Positions 33,722 to 42,257 of a stretch of DNA of 64,000 nucleotides are shown piece by piece. The stretch spans positions 1 through 64,000 of the forward strand of contig NZ_JACJKB010000007.1 in the NCBI RefSeq assembly GCF_016900375.1, given 5' to 3'. Both the position numbers and the translations under genes were made by a program. The notes beneath the pieces were generated by a model, which worked only from the letters and a program-made list of their open reading frames with translations, was not told the origin of the DNA and ran no database searches. Each line of letters opens with the position of its first letter. Within the stretch, counting starts at the first letter, position 1. The DNA comes from Collinsella tanakaei (lineage in GTDB: Bacteria; Actinomycetota; Coriobacteriia; Coriobacteriales; Coriobacteriaceae).

Positions 33722-34657
33722 TTAAACACCGTATTGTCCCACAGCAGAGCCATCGGAGGTGTTCGCGAAATGCTCCTGCAGGAGCGTCACGAATGCGCCC
33801 ACCGAGGGTGCAAGCAGCTTTTCCCGGTGCACAAACAGCTGGCTCCACATGTGCACGCGCTGCATGCCGTCGACCTTGAGCTCGACGAGCTCACCGGCGC
33901 GCAGGGCGGACGCCACCGAGAACCGTGGCAGGAACGCCACGCCGACGCCGCGTTTCGCCAGATGCACCAGCGTATCGGTATTGCCCGTCTCGACCACGGG
34001 ATGCAGCTGCTCGTCGCGCTCGGCGAGCTGCCGCTCGAGCTCGAAGCGATAGCTCTCGCCGCGCTCGGTCAGCACAAGGGGGATATCGGGCAGGCGCATC
34101 ATGTCCAGAGGGCCAAGGTGCGCGGCGAGCTCGGGCGCGCACGCGAACACGATGTCCTCCTCGCGCAGCAGCGTGCGCGCGAGCCCCCGTTCGCTCACCT
34201 GTCGGTCCATGGTCACCAGCATATCGAGGCGGTTGGCACGAACGCCCTCGACGAGCTGTTCCCGGCGCGCCGTCTTCAGCACCAGCTCGACATGGGGATA
34301 CTGCTTGTGGAAGCGTACGAGCAGATCGGGCAGCACCGCCGTGGAAAGCGATTCCACGCTGCCGATCCTGAGGGTGCCAACCATCCCGGCGTCCCTTCCG
34401 TCGCCCACGCGCACCGACGCCTGGGCGCGATCAATCACGCCGGCCACCTCCTGGGCATGGAAGGCGAAGGCGCGGCCCTGGTCGGTGAGCTGCGCGCCGC
34501 GCGGCAGGCGGTCGAAAAGCCGTGCCCCGAGCTCTCGCTCGAGCTGCTTGACCTGCATCGTCACCGCCGATTGCGAGTACCCGAGCCGCTCGGCGGCGCG
34601 CGAGAAGCTTCCGAGCTCCGCCACCTTGAGGAAGGTCTCGATCTGCCGAAGTTCCAT
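33722..34657 (-). CDS. LysR-family transcriptional regulator
   Basis: This 311-residue LysR-type regulator has the N-terminal winged helix-turn-helix (QIETFLKVAELGSFSRAAER, then YSQSAVTMQVKQLE) and an effector-binding domain from about residue 90 (TLRIGSVESLSTAVLP). It is transcribed divergently from the PLP-dependent decarboxylase gene, the classical arrangement for a LysR regulator and its target. The intergenic region contains an AT-rich inverted repeat fit for its binding. The effector is unknown; an amino acid or amine would be logical. Confidence 0.92.
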   Translation of the reverse strand: MELRQIETFLKVAELGSFSRAAERLGYSQSAVTMQVKQLERELGARLFDRLPRGAQLTDQGRAFAFHAQEVAGVIDRAQASVRVGDGRDAGMVGTLRIGSVESLSTAVLPDLLVRFHKQYPHVELVLKTARREQLVEGVRANRLDMLVTMDRQVSERGLARTLLREEDIVFACAPELAAHLGPLDMMRLPDIPLVLTERGESYRFELERQLAERDEQLHPVVETGNTDTLVHLAKRGVGVAFLPRFSVASALRAGELVELKVDGMQRVHMWSQLFVHREKLLAPSVGAFVTLLQEHFANTSDGSAVGQYGV

Positions 34658-34686
34658 GGCGCATTATCCCCTTGTACCTTGTGGTA

Positions 34687-34712
34687 TCTGATTTATTGAA
34701 TCATATATCAGA
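34687..34712. promoter_or_regulatory. Candidate LysR-type operator
   Basis: TCTGAT and ATCAGA are perfect inverted halves with a 14-bp AT-rich centre. They lie in the 130-bp region between the divergent LysR and decarboxylase genes, in markedly lower GC than their surroundings. Position and symmetry fit a LysR recognition site. Confidence 0.5.
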
Positions 34713-34787
34713 ACATTGAATTTTACACATGGTTAGCCCCGTGCGAGCATGGGTGCCGTCAGATGACGCCTGCGAAAGGAGAATCCC

Positions 34788-36209
34788 ATGTACGCAAAGG
34801 GAATGGCCACCGAGCCCGATGTCGAGCTCGCCGCCGTGCGATTCGTCTGCGAGCTGTTCGCGCGCAACCGGCACCTTTCCGAGGGGCCTGTCGTCTGCGA
34901 GGCTCCCGAGGACACGCTCGAGGCCATCCGCCGTCAGGGCATCCCCGCTCAGGGGCGCGATCTGGACGATGTCGTCGCCGAGATGGAGCACGACGTCATC
35001 GGCTACGGCTACAACGCCGACCACGCGCGCTTCCTGGGCTTCGTACCCGGCCCCACCTCGGCGATCTCGTGGCTGGGCGACGTCATCGCCGCGGGCTACA
35101 ACCGCCACGCCGGCAGCTTCGCCAACTATCCCGCAGGCCTTGCCGCCGAGGACACCCTGCTCGCATGGTGCGCCGCCAAGGCGGGCTTTCCCGCCGACAC
35201 CGCGGGCGGCCTCTTCGTATCGGGTGGCTCCATGGCCAATCTGACCGCCCTCGCCGCGGCGCGCGACGCCATGCTGGCAGCCGAGGACTGGGGACGCGGC
35301 GTCGCGTACGTATCCGATCAGACGCACAGCTCCGTGGCAAAGGGCCTGCACATCATCGGCATCCCGCGCGAGCACGTGCACGCCATCCCCTGCGACGACG
35401 CCTGGCGCATGGACATCGACGCACTGGAGGCCGCCATCGAGGCCGACCGCGCTGCCGGTCTGATCCCGTTTGCCGTCGTGGGCACGGCGGGCAGCACCAA
35501 CACCGGTTCGGTCGATCCGCTGCGCGAGATCGCCCGTGTCTGCCATGAGCAGCACCTGTGGATGCACGTGGACGGAGCCTTCGGCGCGAGCGTCCTCATC
35601 ACCCGCTACCGCGATATGCTCGACGGCGTCGAGCTTGCCGATTCGCTGTCGTGGGATGCGCATAAATGGCTGTTCCAAACGTACTCGTGCGGCATGGTGC
35701 TTCTGCGCGACCGCAAGCACCTGCTGGCAACCTACAGCACGCACCCCGAGTACCTGAAGGACCTGAAGGACCGCGATGACCTGGTGAATTCCTGGGACCT
35801 CGGCCCTGAGCTCACGCGCCCCGCGCGCGGCCTGAAGCTCTGGTTCACGCTGCAGGCCATGGGTTCTGAGGGCCTGGCGGAGGCAGTCGAGCACGGCTTC
35901 ACGCTGGCGCGCTGGGCAGAGGACGAGGCGCGCAAGAACCCGGATATCGAGATCGTATCGCCCGCCCAGATGGCCATGCTGAACTTCCGCTACGCGCCCG
36001 CAGGCCTGAGCGAACAGGAACTCGACGAGCTGAACCTCGAGATATCGCGCCGCATCGTGGCAAGCGGCTATGCCGGCGTGTTCACCACCGAGCTCGACGG
36101 CAAGAAGGTCCTGCGCATCTGCGCCATCCATCCCGAAGCGAAGGAAGCCGACATGCGCGGCACGATCCAGCAGCTGAACGCCTACTGCGCCGAAGTACTC
36201 GCAAAGTGA
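34788..36209 (+). CDS. Pyridoxal-phosphate-dependent group II amino acid decarboxylase
   Basis: This 473-residue enzyme of the glutamate/aromatic amino acid decarboxylase family has all core features: SGGSMANLTAL, the ring-stacking His in SDQTHSS (His180), VDGAFGAS (Asp262 for the pyridine nitrogen) and the PLP Lys in SWDAHKWLFQTY (Lys293). It would convert an amino acid to its amine in the cytoplasm. The sequence does not settle whether the substrate is aromatic (tryptophan, tyrosine, DOPA), glutamate or other. AAAGGAG 6 bp before ATG fixes the start. No amine antiporter gene is adjacent. Control by the divergent LysR protein is likely. Confidence 0.9.
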   Translation: MYAKGMATEPDVELAAVRFVCELFARNRHLSEGPVVCEAPEDTLEAIRRQGIPAQGRDLDDVVAEMEHDVIGYGYNADHARFLGFVPGPTSAISWLGDVIAAGYNRHAGSFANYPAGLAAEDTLLAWCAAKAGFPADTAGGLFVSGGSMANLTALAAARDAMLAAEDWGRGVAYVSDQTHSSVAKGLHIIGIPREHVHAIPCDDAWRMDIDALEAAIEADRAAGLIPFAVVGTAGSTNTGSVDPLREIARVCHEQHLWMHVDGAFGASVLITRYRDMLDGVELADSLSWDAHKWLFQTYSCGMVLLRDRKHLLATYSTHPEYLKDLKDRDDLVNSWDLGPELTRPARGLKLWFTLQAMGSEGLAEAVEHGFTLARWAEDEARKNPDIEIVSPAQMAMLNFRYAPAGLSEQELDELNLEISRRIVASGYAGVFTTELDGKKVLRICAIHPEAKEADMRGTIQQLNAYCAEVLAK

Positions 36210-36287
36210 AAGTTTGGGGACAGGCCCCACACTTTCATGCTCGGACGGTTGTGACGCAAATGGGCTCAAATGCGTCACAACTGTCCG
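36208..36287. repeat. Two adjacent palindromes after the decarboxylase gene
   Basis: GAAAGTTTGGGG-N5-CCCCACACTTTC (36208-36236) overlaps the decarboxylase stop codon. CGGACGGTTGTGACGCA and its inverted copy TGCGTCACAACTGTCCG (36242-36287) follows. The first is almost identical to the palindrome at 43349-43377. They probably act as terminators for the convergent genes and belong to REP-like families. Confidence 0.7.
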
Positions 36288-36309
36288 GGTAGGATGCCCA
36301 GCCTCGGTC

Positions 36310-37359
36310 TCACCTCGAGAAGAGGCGACAGGAGTTTTCCCAGGCGGCGCGCAGGATGTCCTCGGCGCGCTCTCCGGTGCGTGCAGCGCGGTCGGCTGCG
36401 AGCAGCTGCACCGTCTGGCAGATCATCGCCGGCTCGCACTCCAGGCCGCGGATGGGCTCGGGCGCCATGTAGGGGCAGTCGGTCTCGAACAGGATGCGGT
36501 CGAGCGGCGTGGCGGCAAAGGCCTCGCGCACCTCGTCGTTGCGGGAAAAGGTCGCCGCACCGCCATAGGCGATATAGCAGCCCAGCTCGCAAAAGCGCTC
36601 CGCCGTGGCGCGGTCTTCGCCGAAGCAGTGGAGCACGCAGCCCGCCGCGGGTACGCCCACCTCGCGCAGCACGCGATAGGCGTCCATATGGGACGAGCGC
36701 TCCTCGTCGGTATCCTCGTGGCGCAGGTGAAGCTCGACCGGCAGGTTGCGCTCGCAGGCGAGCTCCAGCTGCCGGGACATCGCGCGAATCTGGATATCAT
36801 GCGGCGCCGCCTCGATGTTGTCGTCTGCATCGAAGTGATAGTCGAGGCCAATCTCGCCAACGCCGATGCACAGCGGGCCGTCGAGCGCCTCGGCAACAAG
36901 GGAATGCACCTCGTCGGTGTATTTCGGCGCGCCATACGGGTGAACGCCCGCCAGATAGCGAACATGGTCGAAGAGCTCGGGCGCGGCAACATCCGAATCC
37001 ACCGCTCCCGCTTCGGCCCCGCTCTCAAACAGGTCCCGCGCCTCGGCAACCCAGCCCACGAGCAGCTCGTGAAAGGCTTCCGCCGATGCAGCGTGGCGAG
37101 CGTCGGCCAGCGGATCCCAGATAGTCGTCAGCTGCGCCACGCCCGCGGCGGCAGCGCGCGCGAGCGCCGACACCGGATCGACCTTCCAGAAACTCATCAG
37201 GTGCGCATGCGTATCGGCCACCGGCGTGCACAGCGTCGGCAGTTCGAACACCTTGCTCTTCTTCATCCACGCCAAACTCAAGCGCAGCATCGGCGAGACC
37301 TGCTCGCCTGCAGCCGCCTGCGCCAGCGCGATCTGGCCGGAAGGCCCCTTCTTTGCCAT
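36310..37359 (-). CDS. tatD: TatD-family deoxyribonuclease
   Basis: This 349-residue metal-dependent hydrolase of the TatD family is expected to act on DNA ends, possibly in repair and DNA recycling. Metal-binding motifs are present: DTHAHL, GEIGLDYHF, LPVELHLRH, VLHCFG and a C-terminal FETDCPYMAPEP. The first 40 residues are an extra N-terminal segment relative to the usual 260-residue proteins, plus an insertion around 105-120. The start codon shares a base with the rsmA stop (TAATG), so the two are coupled, as in many genomes (metG-tatD-ksgA neighbourhood). Confidence 0.9.
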   Translation of the reverse strand: MAKKGPSGQIALAQAAAGEQVSPMLRLSLAWMKKSKVFELPTLCTPVADTHAHLMSFWKVDPVSALARAAAAGVAQLTTIWDPLADARHAASAEAFHELLVGWVAEARDLFESGAEAGAVDSDVAAPELFDHVRYLAGVHPYGAPKYTDEVHSLVAEALDGPLCIGVGEIGLDYHFDADDNIEAAPHDIQIRAMSRQLELACERNLPVELHLRHEDTDEERSSHMDAYRVLREVGVPAAGCVLHCFGEDRATAERFCELGCYIAYGGAATFSRNDEVREAFAATPLDRILFETDCPYMAPEPIRGLECEPAMICQTVQLLAADRAARTGERAEDILRAAWENSCRLFSR

Positions 37360-38225
37360 TACGCCTCGCTCTCGGGCGCCTCGAGCGCCATCGCCAAACG
37401 GATGAACTCGTCCACACCGAGCGTCTCGGCGCGCGCCGTCGGCGAGATGCCGCAGGCATCGAAGGCCGCATCGAGCGCCGTCTTGTCGAACCCGGACGAC
37501 GACATGGAATTGCGGATGGTTTTACGGCGCTGTGCGAAGGCGGCGTCGATCACGCGCGCGATCGCCTCCGGCTCGATGCCGCCCATCTCGACTTCCACGC
37601 GGTCGAGGCGCACGACCGCCGAATCCACGTGCGGCGCGGGCATGAAGCAACGCGGCGGCACCTCGAAGCGGCCGGCCACCTTGGCATACAGGCCGAGTTT
37701 CGCCGTGTAGCCGCCGTACACCTTGGTGCCCGGATGCGCCGCGATGCGGTCGGCGACCTCCTTCTGAACCATGACGACGGCCGTCTGCAGCGCGGGCATG
37801 GTCTGGAAGAACTGCAGGATGATCGTCGCGGCAACGTTATAGGGGAGATTCGCCACGAGCACCGTGGGCTCGCCCCCGGCGGCATCGGCAACCTCCGACG
37901 GCTCCACCTTCAGGGCATCGCCCATGATGTAGCGAAAGTTGTCGTGCTCCAGCGCATGGGTCTCGAGCACCGGCTCGAGCGTGGCGTCGGCCTCGATGGA
38001 GACCACGCGCGCGGCCTCCTGCAGCAGGGCGAGCGTAAGCGTGCCGATACCGGGTCCGACCTCGACCACGCGCTCCGTGCCGTCGAGCGCCGCGAGGTCC
38101 ATGATCTTCTCGATCACATGGTTGTCGATCAGGAAGTTCTGGCCCAGCCGATGCTTGGTGGCCAAGCCGTAATCTTCGAGCAGCCCGCGCGTCGCGCCGG
38201 GATTCGCCAAGGGCGAGGTGGTCAT
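37359..38225 (-). CDS. rsmA: 16S rRNA dimethyladenosine transferase RsmA (KsgA)
   Basis: This 288-residue enzyme dimethylates two adjacent adenosines near the 3-prime end of 16S rRNA. It carries RLGQNFLIDN, the SAM loop VEVGPGIGTLT, and the catalytic NLPYN motif, then PHVDSAVVRL and FAQRRKTIRNS. The length is normal. GGAGG precedes the ATG closely. It is the first gene of a two-gene unit with tatD. Confidence 0.96.
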   Translation of the reverse strand: MTTSPLANPGATRGLLEDYGLATKHRLGQNFLIDNHVIEKIMDLAALDGTERVVEVGPGIGTLTLALLQEAARVVSIEADATLEPVLETHALEHDNFRYIMGDALKVEPSEVADAAGGEPTVLVANLPYNVAATIILQFFQTMPALQTAVVMVQKEVADRIAAHPGTKVYGGYTAKLGLYAKVAGRFEVPPRCFMPAPHVDSAVVRLDRVEVEMGGIEPEAIARVIDAAFAQRRKTIRNSMSSSGFDKTALDAAFDACGISPTARAETLGVDEFIRLAMALEAPESEA

Positions 38226-38576
38226 GTCGCCTCCGCTTGCTGTGATGTCGTCAATTCCTCGGAGCCATTATCGCCTACGGCACGCGCGCTCGCAAAAGCT
38301 CGACGAACAGACCGCCAACGCAGGGGGATGCGAGGCGCAGCCCATCGCAGCGGCCCACATTGCCGCAAACCGCAGGGCGCGGCAGCAGCCTGCAGCCCGA
38401 AAAAGCGGTAATCCGGTACCGAATGGCCGATCGCCACCGCCAGAGCCAGGGTTCCGGTCAAGTAGTGCCAGATGATCAAAGGGCCCTGCCGCGACGCGGG
38501 TCAAAGCCGGATACCCACGAAAAGGACGGCGCGATCGCCATCGCACCGCCCCCATCACCGCAAGCGCCGCCGCAAG
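38226..38576. other. 351-bp region without a confident gene
   Basis: I see no supported gene. Protein-like fragments occur in more than one minus-strand frame (for example IIWHYLTGTLALAVAIGHS), interrupted by stops and without ribosome sites. That may be a decayed small membrane-protein gene or chance. Confidence 0.4.
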
Positions 38577-39359
38577 TTAGCAGCAGAAGATATGCGCGCG
38601 CTTATCGAAGTACTTCTTGTTCAGGTAGAGGAACAGCGCCGTCATCGCCCCACCGGCAACAACGGGAAACAGCGCCAGGATCTCCAAGCCGAATCCGAAC
38701 GAGAGCGTCAGCACCAGCGTGTGCACCGTCGATATGACGAAACTCAACAGGTAGAGCATCATGAAGTGCAAAGGTGCGAAGCGCCGCTGATGCGCGAGCT
38801 CCTGGCGCACGTAGACGGTCGCCACGCCGACCAGCACCGTCAGGGCCCCGAAGATGATGTCGACGATCTGCATGCCGTCCATAAAGACGTAGTAGAGATC
38901 GGTGAGCGCCCCGTACTGGCTGCCGAGCACGCTCGTTATGCCGAACCAAAAGCTGCCCAGCGCGGAGACCCACATCAGAAACATGATGTTGAACGTGTAC
39001 CACTTGAGCGGCAACTCGACGCCGGCGGAAGCACGGTGCACGCCGAGCACGCGATCGGCAACCCGCTGCGCCGGTACCGACCACGCATCGAGCGCCCTCT
39101 GGAACGACGAAAGCGATGCCGCGAAGGAAGCCGAGGCGCTCCTTGATCCGCCCGCCGCGAACGACGGGCCGCCCGCCGCATACGAGGGCCCTCCCGACGG
39201 ATACGCAGCCCCTCCCGCCGCATAGGAACCAGCTGCCGCTCCTCCCCTTCCCGCGTGCGCGCCATACGGTCCGCCGACCGGCTGGGCCGCCCCACAGTGC
39301 TGGCAATACGCCTGTCCTTCCCCCACGGGGCTTCCGCAACGTGTGCATACCGAAGACAT
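38577..39359 (-). CDS. Zinc-ribbon membrane protein
   Basis: This 260-residue protein begins with a zinc ribbon (CTRCGSPVGEGQAYCQHCG), followed by a Gly/Ala/Tyr/Pro-rich low-complexity linker (about 28-75). Four hydrophobic helices then lie between about 125 and 245, with the end at HIFCC. The layout is common among uncharacterised Gram-positive membrane proteins. The ligand and partner are unknown. GGAAAGG precedes the start. The convergent arrangement of repeats in the linker (YAAGG, SYAAGGP, SFAAGG) reflects internal duplication. Confidence 0.72.
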   Translation of the reverse strand: MSSVCTRCGSPVGEGQAYCQHCGAAQPVGGPYGAHAGRGGAAAGSYAAGGAAYPSGGPSYAAGGPSFAAGGSRSASASFAASLSSFQRALDAWSVPAQRVADRVLGVHRASAGVELPLKWYTFNIMFLMWVSALGSFWFGITSVLGSQYGALTDLYYVFMDGMQIVDIIFGALTVLVGVATVYVRQELAHQRRFAPLHFMMLYLLSFVISTVHTLVLTLSFGFGLEILALFPVVAGGAMTALFLYLNKKYFDKRAHIFCC

Positions 39360-39552
39360 AAGAACCGCCTTTCCATCGGAAGATGCCGGCGCACCGGCCT
39401 TTACCCCACGATAGAAAGCAACCTCATCGTCACCCGCGGAAATCCCAGAATCCCCTGCACGACCCTACGGGGTTCGGCCCCCTATCCGACCAGCTTGTTC
39501 GATACGGGAACGACAATCCCAAAATCGCCTTGAACCGGCCCGGTTTTGCATG

Positions 39553-39590
39553 AAAAACGCCGCATCGGCCCCAGGGACCGATGCGGCGTC
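39553..39590 (-). terminator. Terminator of metG
   Basis: On the minus strand GACGCCGCATCGG pairs with CCGATGCGGCGTTTTT around a 9-base loop, ending in a T-run. It lies 25 bp after the metG stop. Confidence 0.9.
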
Positions 39591-39607
39591 GCGCAAATAT
39601 GGAGAAA
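39591..39607. repeat. Shared 17-bp intergenic motif (copy 1)
   Basis: GCGCAAATATGGAGAAA occurs here and again at 53326-53342; in both places GGCGTC lies just before it. Both copies are downstream of a convergent or terminating gene. Significance is unknown. Confidence 0.6.
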
Positions 39608-39614
39608 AACCCGC

Positions 39615-41216
39615 TTACTTCTCGTCAACAAGACGCGGGAAGAGGGCGTCGCCCTTCTCGACCGGCTGGCCGCCGGCAAGGCCGCCCCATGCGCAAACGG
39701 CAGCGAGGTCGTCGGTCGCGGCCTCATCGGCGCACGAGATGCGGCGCAGCGCCTCGGCGCTCGTGGTGGGCATAAAGGGCGCGAGCAGGTGCGCGGAGAT
39801 GCGGATGGCCTCGAGCAGGTTGTAGATCACGCTCGCGAGCTCATCGGAGCGCGCCGGGTCCTTGGCGAGCGTCCAGGGCTCGGAATCCTCGATGTAGTGG
39901 TTGGCAGCGTGGATGAGCTCCATGACCTCGCCGGCAGCCTCGCCGTAGGCGAAGGCGCCCATCTTGGCCGCATAGCGGTCGACCAGGCCCTCGGCGATCT
40001 TCGCCAGCGGGTTGTCGCCGAGCGTCTCGGGCTTGGCGGGCGCGCAGCCATCGAAGTACTTGGCGCTCATGTTGAGCGAGCGGGACACGAGGTTGCCCCA
40101 GCTGTTGGCCAAATCGGCGTTGTAGACCTGCTTCATACGGCCGAAGGAGATGGCGCCGTCGGAGCCGGGCACCACGTCGGTCATGAAGTAGTAGCGATAG
40201 CCCTCGACGCCCATGAGATCGATGACCTCGCGCGGGGCGATGGCGTTGCCGCGCGACTTGGACATCTTCTCGGCCTTGCCGGTCTCCTCGTTGCGCACGG
40301 TCAGGAAACCGTGGGCGAAGACGTGCTCGGGCAGAGCCTCGCCGATGGCCATGAGCATCGCAGGCCAGATCACGCAGTGGAAGCGGATGATGTCCTTGCC
40401 CACGATATGGGTCTGCGCAGGCCAGCGGTACGCGAGCTCCTCGCGGGCCTCAGGCGTATCCACGCCGTAGCCCACCGCGGTCATATAGTTAAGCAGGGCG
40501 TCGAACCACACGTAGGTCACGTGGCCGTCGTCGAACGGCAGCGGGATACCCCAGTCGAAGGTGTTGCGCGATACGGACAGATCCTGCAGGCCGCCCTCGA
40601 CGAAGGTGCGCACCTCGTTCATGCGGAACGCCGGCTGCACGAAATCGGGGTGCTCGTCATAGAGCTTGAGCAGGCGATCCTGGAACGCGGAAAGCTTGAA
40701 GAACCAGCTCTCCTCCTGGATGCGCTCGAGCGGACGGTCGCAGTCGGGGCACAGGTGCGCGCCCTTGGTGCCGCGCGCCTCGTCGGCCTTCTCGACCTGC
40801 GTCTCGGTGAAGTAGGTCTCATCGGGCACGCAGTACCAGCCGTCGTAGCTGCCCTTGTAGATGTAGCCGGCCTCCTTCATGCGCTCCCACAGGTACTGGA
40901 CCGCATGCTTCTGACGCTCCTCGGTGGTACGGATGAAGTCGTCGTTGGAGATCTCGAGCTCCTCCCACAGCGCGTGGAACAGCGGCGCCTGGGAATCGCA
41001 CCACTCCTGCGGGGTCATGCCGTGCTTCTCGGCAGCCTCGGCAACCTTCTGGCCGTGCTCGTCCATACCCGTCAGGAACTTGACGTCATAGCCCATGGAG
41101 CGACGGAAACGCGCCTGGACGTCGGCCATGATCGTGGAGTACGCCGTGCCCAGGTGCGGGGCGGCGTTCACGTAGTAGATGGGCGTGGTGATGTAATAGG
41201 AGGGCTTTGTGCTCAT
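39615..41216 (-). CDS. metG: Methionyl-tRNA synthetase
   Basis: This 533-residue class I synthetase charges tRNA-Met. The HIGH-type motif is HLGTAY and the KMSKS loop is KMSKSRGNA. A single knuckle, CPDCDRP, is in the zinc region, and the anticodon-binding helical domain follows. The C-terminal tRNA-binding (EMAP-like) domain of longer enzymes is absent, so the protein ends at about residue 533. The start at 41216 (MSTKPSYYITTPIYYVNA) agrees with the family; the frame upstream is open but runs into the palindrome. An AAAGG ribosome site is 10 bp away. Confidence 0.95.
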   Translation of the reverse strand: MSTKPSYYITTPIYYVNAAPHLGTAYSTIMADVQARFRRSMGYDVKFLTGMDEHGQKVAEAAEKHGMTPQEWCDSQAPLFHALWEELEISNDDFIRTTEERQKHAVQYLWERMKEAGYIYKGSYDGWYCVPDETYFTETQVEKADEARGTKGAHLCPDCDRPLERIQEESWFFKLSAFQDRLLKLYDEHPDFVQPAFRMNEVRTFVEGGLQDLSVSRNTFDWGIPLPFDDGHVTYVWFDALLNYMTAVGYGVDTPEAREELAYRWPAQTHIVGKDIIRFHCVIWPAMLMAIGEALPEHVFAHGFLTVRNEETGKAEKMSKSRGNAIAPREVIDLMGVEGYRYYFMTDVVPGSDGAISFGRMKQVYNADLANSWGNLVSRSLNMSAKYFDGCAPAKPETLGDNPLAKIAEGLVDRYAAKMGAFAYGEAAGEVMELIHAANHYIEDSEPWTLAKDPARSDELASVIYNLLEAIRISAHLLAPFMPTTSAEALRRISCADEAATDDLAAVCAWGGLAGGQPVEKGDALFPRLVDEK

Positions 41217-41286
41217 GATGCGCAGACCTTTCCTTGAAACATGCTTCGATTCACAGTCAACCTGCCATTCTAGCGCAACCGACCTC

Positions 41287-41365
41287 ATGGCCTCATTGGG
41301 GACGTAGCCAAAAGGTGCCATTTGCTCAGCTTGGCACCTTTTGGCTACGTCCCCAATGAGGCCAT
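41287..41365. repeat. 79-bp long hairpin between rsmI and metG
   Basis: Arms of 34-35 bp pair perfectly (ATGGCCTCATTGGGGACGTA at the left, TACGTCCCCAATGAGGCCAT at the right) around an 11-bp loop. It begins 3 bp after the rsmI stop. The GGGGACGTAGCC core is the same as in the large element at 16617, so they appear related. Confidence 0.85.
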
Positions 41366-41368
41366 GGC

Positions 41369-42253
41369 TCAGCCCTGCAGGCGGAGGACCAGGTCGTAGA
41401 CCTCGCGCTTGCGGCGGGAGTATTGCTGGGAGAGGCGCTTGGCGATGGCGGAGGCGGGCTCGCCCGCAGCGAGCGCATCGCGGATATCGCGCTCGAGCGC
41501 TGCCGCGGGATCTTCTGCGGCATCGGCGCCCATCATGGCGCGCAGGCGGTCGAGCTCGCCTTCGGCGGGCGGAGCGACCACGATCACGATCTCGCCCCGC
41601 AGCTCCTCGCGCTCGCGGATGCGCTCGGCGAGACGCGGAGCCACATCGCGCACGACCTCCTCATGCAGCTTGGTGAGCTCACGGCACAAAGCGACCATAC
41701 GCTGCGGAAACACCGTTGCGATGGCATCGAGCGACGCTGCGGCGCGATGGGGCGACTCGTAAAACAGCAGCGCACCGGGGACCGCCGCCAGCTCCTGGAG
41801 CCGACGCACGCGCTCGCCCTGCTTGCGCGGCAAAAAGCCCTCGAAGAAGAAGTGATCGCACGAGATGCCGCTCGACACGAGCGCCGTCACGCACGCAGAC
41901 GGTCCGGGGATGACCTCGACCGGAGCGCCGGCTTCGCGCGCGGCATCGACGAGCAGCTGCCCCGGATCCGACACGCTCGGCATACCCGCGTCCGACGCGA
42001 ACGCGATGGTCTCGCCCGAAAGCACGCGCTCGACGATCTCGGCTGCACGCGAGGCGATCACGTTCTCGTCGCAGCGGATAAGCGGACGCGACACCTCGAG
42101 GTGCGCAAGCAACTTCGCGGTAACCCGCGTGTCCTCGCAGCAGATGGCGTCGGCGGCTCGGAACGCCTCGGCGGCCCGCGGCGTCAGGTCGCCGAGGTTG
42201 CCGATAGGCGTTCCCACGATGTACAGGCGACCGGCGGTCGCGGCGGCTCCCAT
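41369..42253 (-). CDS. rsmI: 16S rRNA 2-prime-O-ribose C1402 methyltransferase RsmI
   Basis: This 294-residue tetrapyrrole-methylase-fold enzyme modifies C1402 of 16S rRNA. YIVGTPIGNLGDLTPRA, CEDTRVTAKLL, SDAGMPSVSDPG and EGFLPRKQGER are all characteristic. The length is normal. It starts 4 bp after the stop of the GH5-like gene; no good ribosome site is visible, so translation may depend on coupling. Confidence 0.94.
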   Translation of the reverse strand: MGAAATAGRLYIVGTPIGNLGDLTPRAAEAFRAADAICCEDTRVTAKLLAHLEVSRPLIRCDENVIASRAAEIVERVLSGETIAFASDAGMPSVSDPGQLLVDAAREAGAPVEVIPGPSACVTALVSSGISCDHFFFEGFLPRKQGERVRRLQELAAVPGALLFYESPHRAAASLDAIATVFPQRMVALCRELTKLHEEVVRDVAPRLAERIREREELRGEIVIVVAPPAEGELDRLRAMMGADAAEDPAAALERDIRDALAAGEPASAIAKRLSQQYSRRKREVYDLVLRLQG

Positions 42254-42257
42254 GGCG

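Noticed and set aside
38222-38479. 85-codon minus-strand frame overlapping the rsmA start
   Set aside because: The first 30 residues look protein-like but the rest does not, and there is no ribosome site; kept only as a possible decayed fragment.
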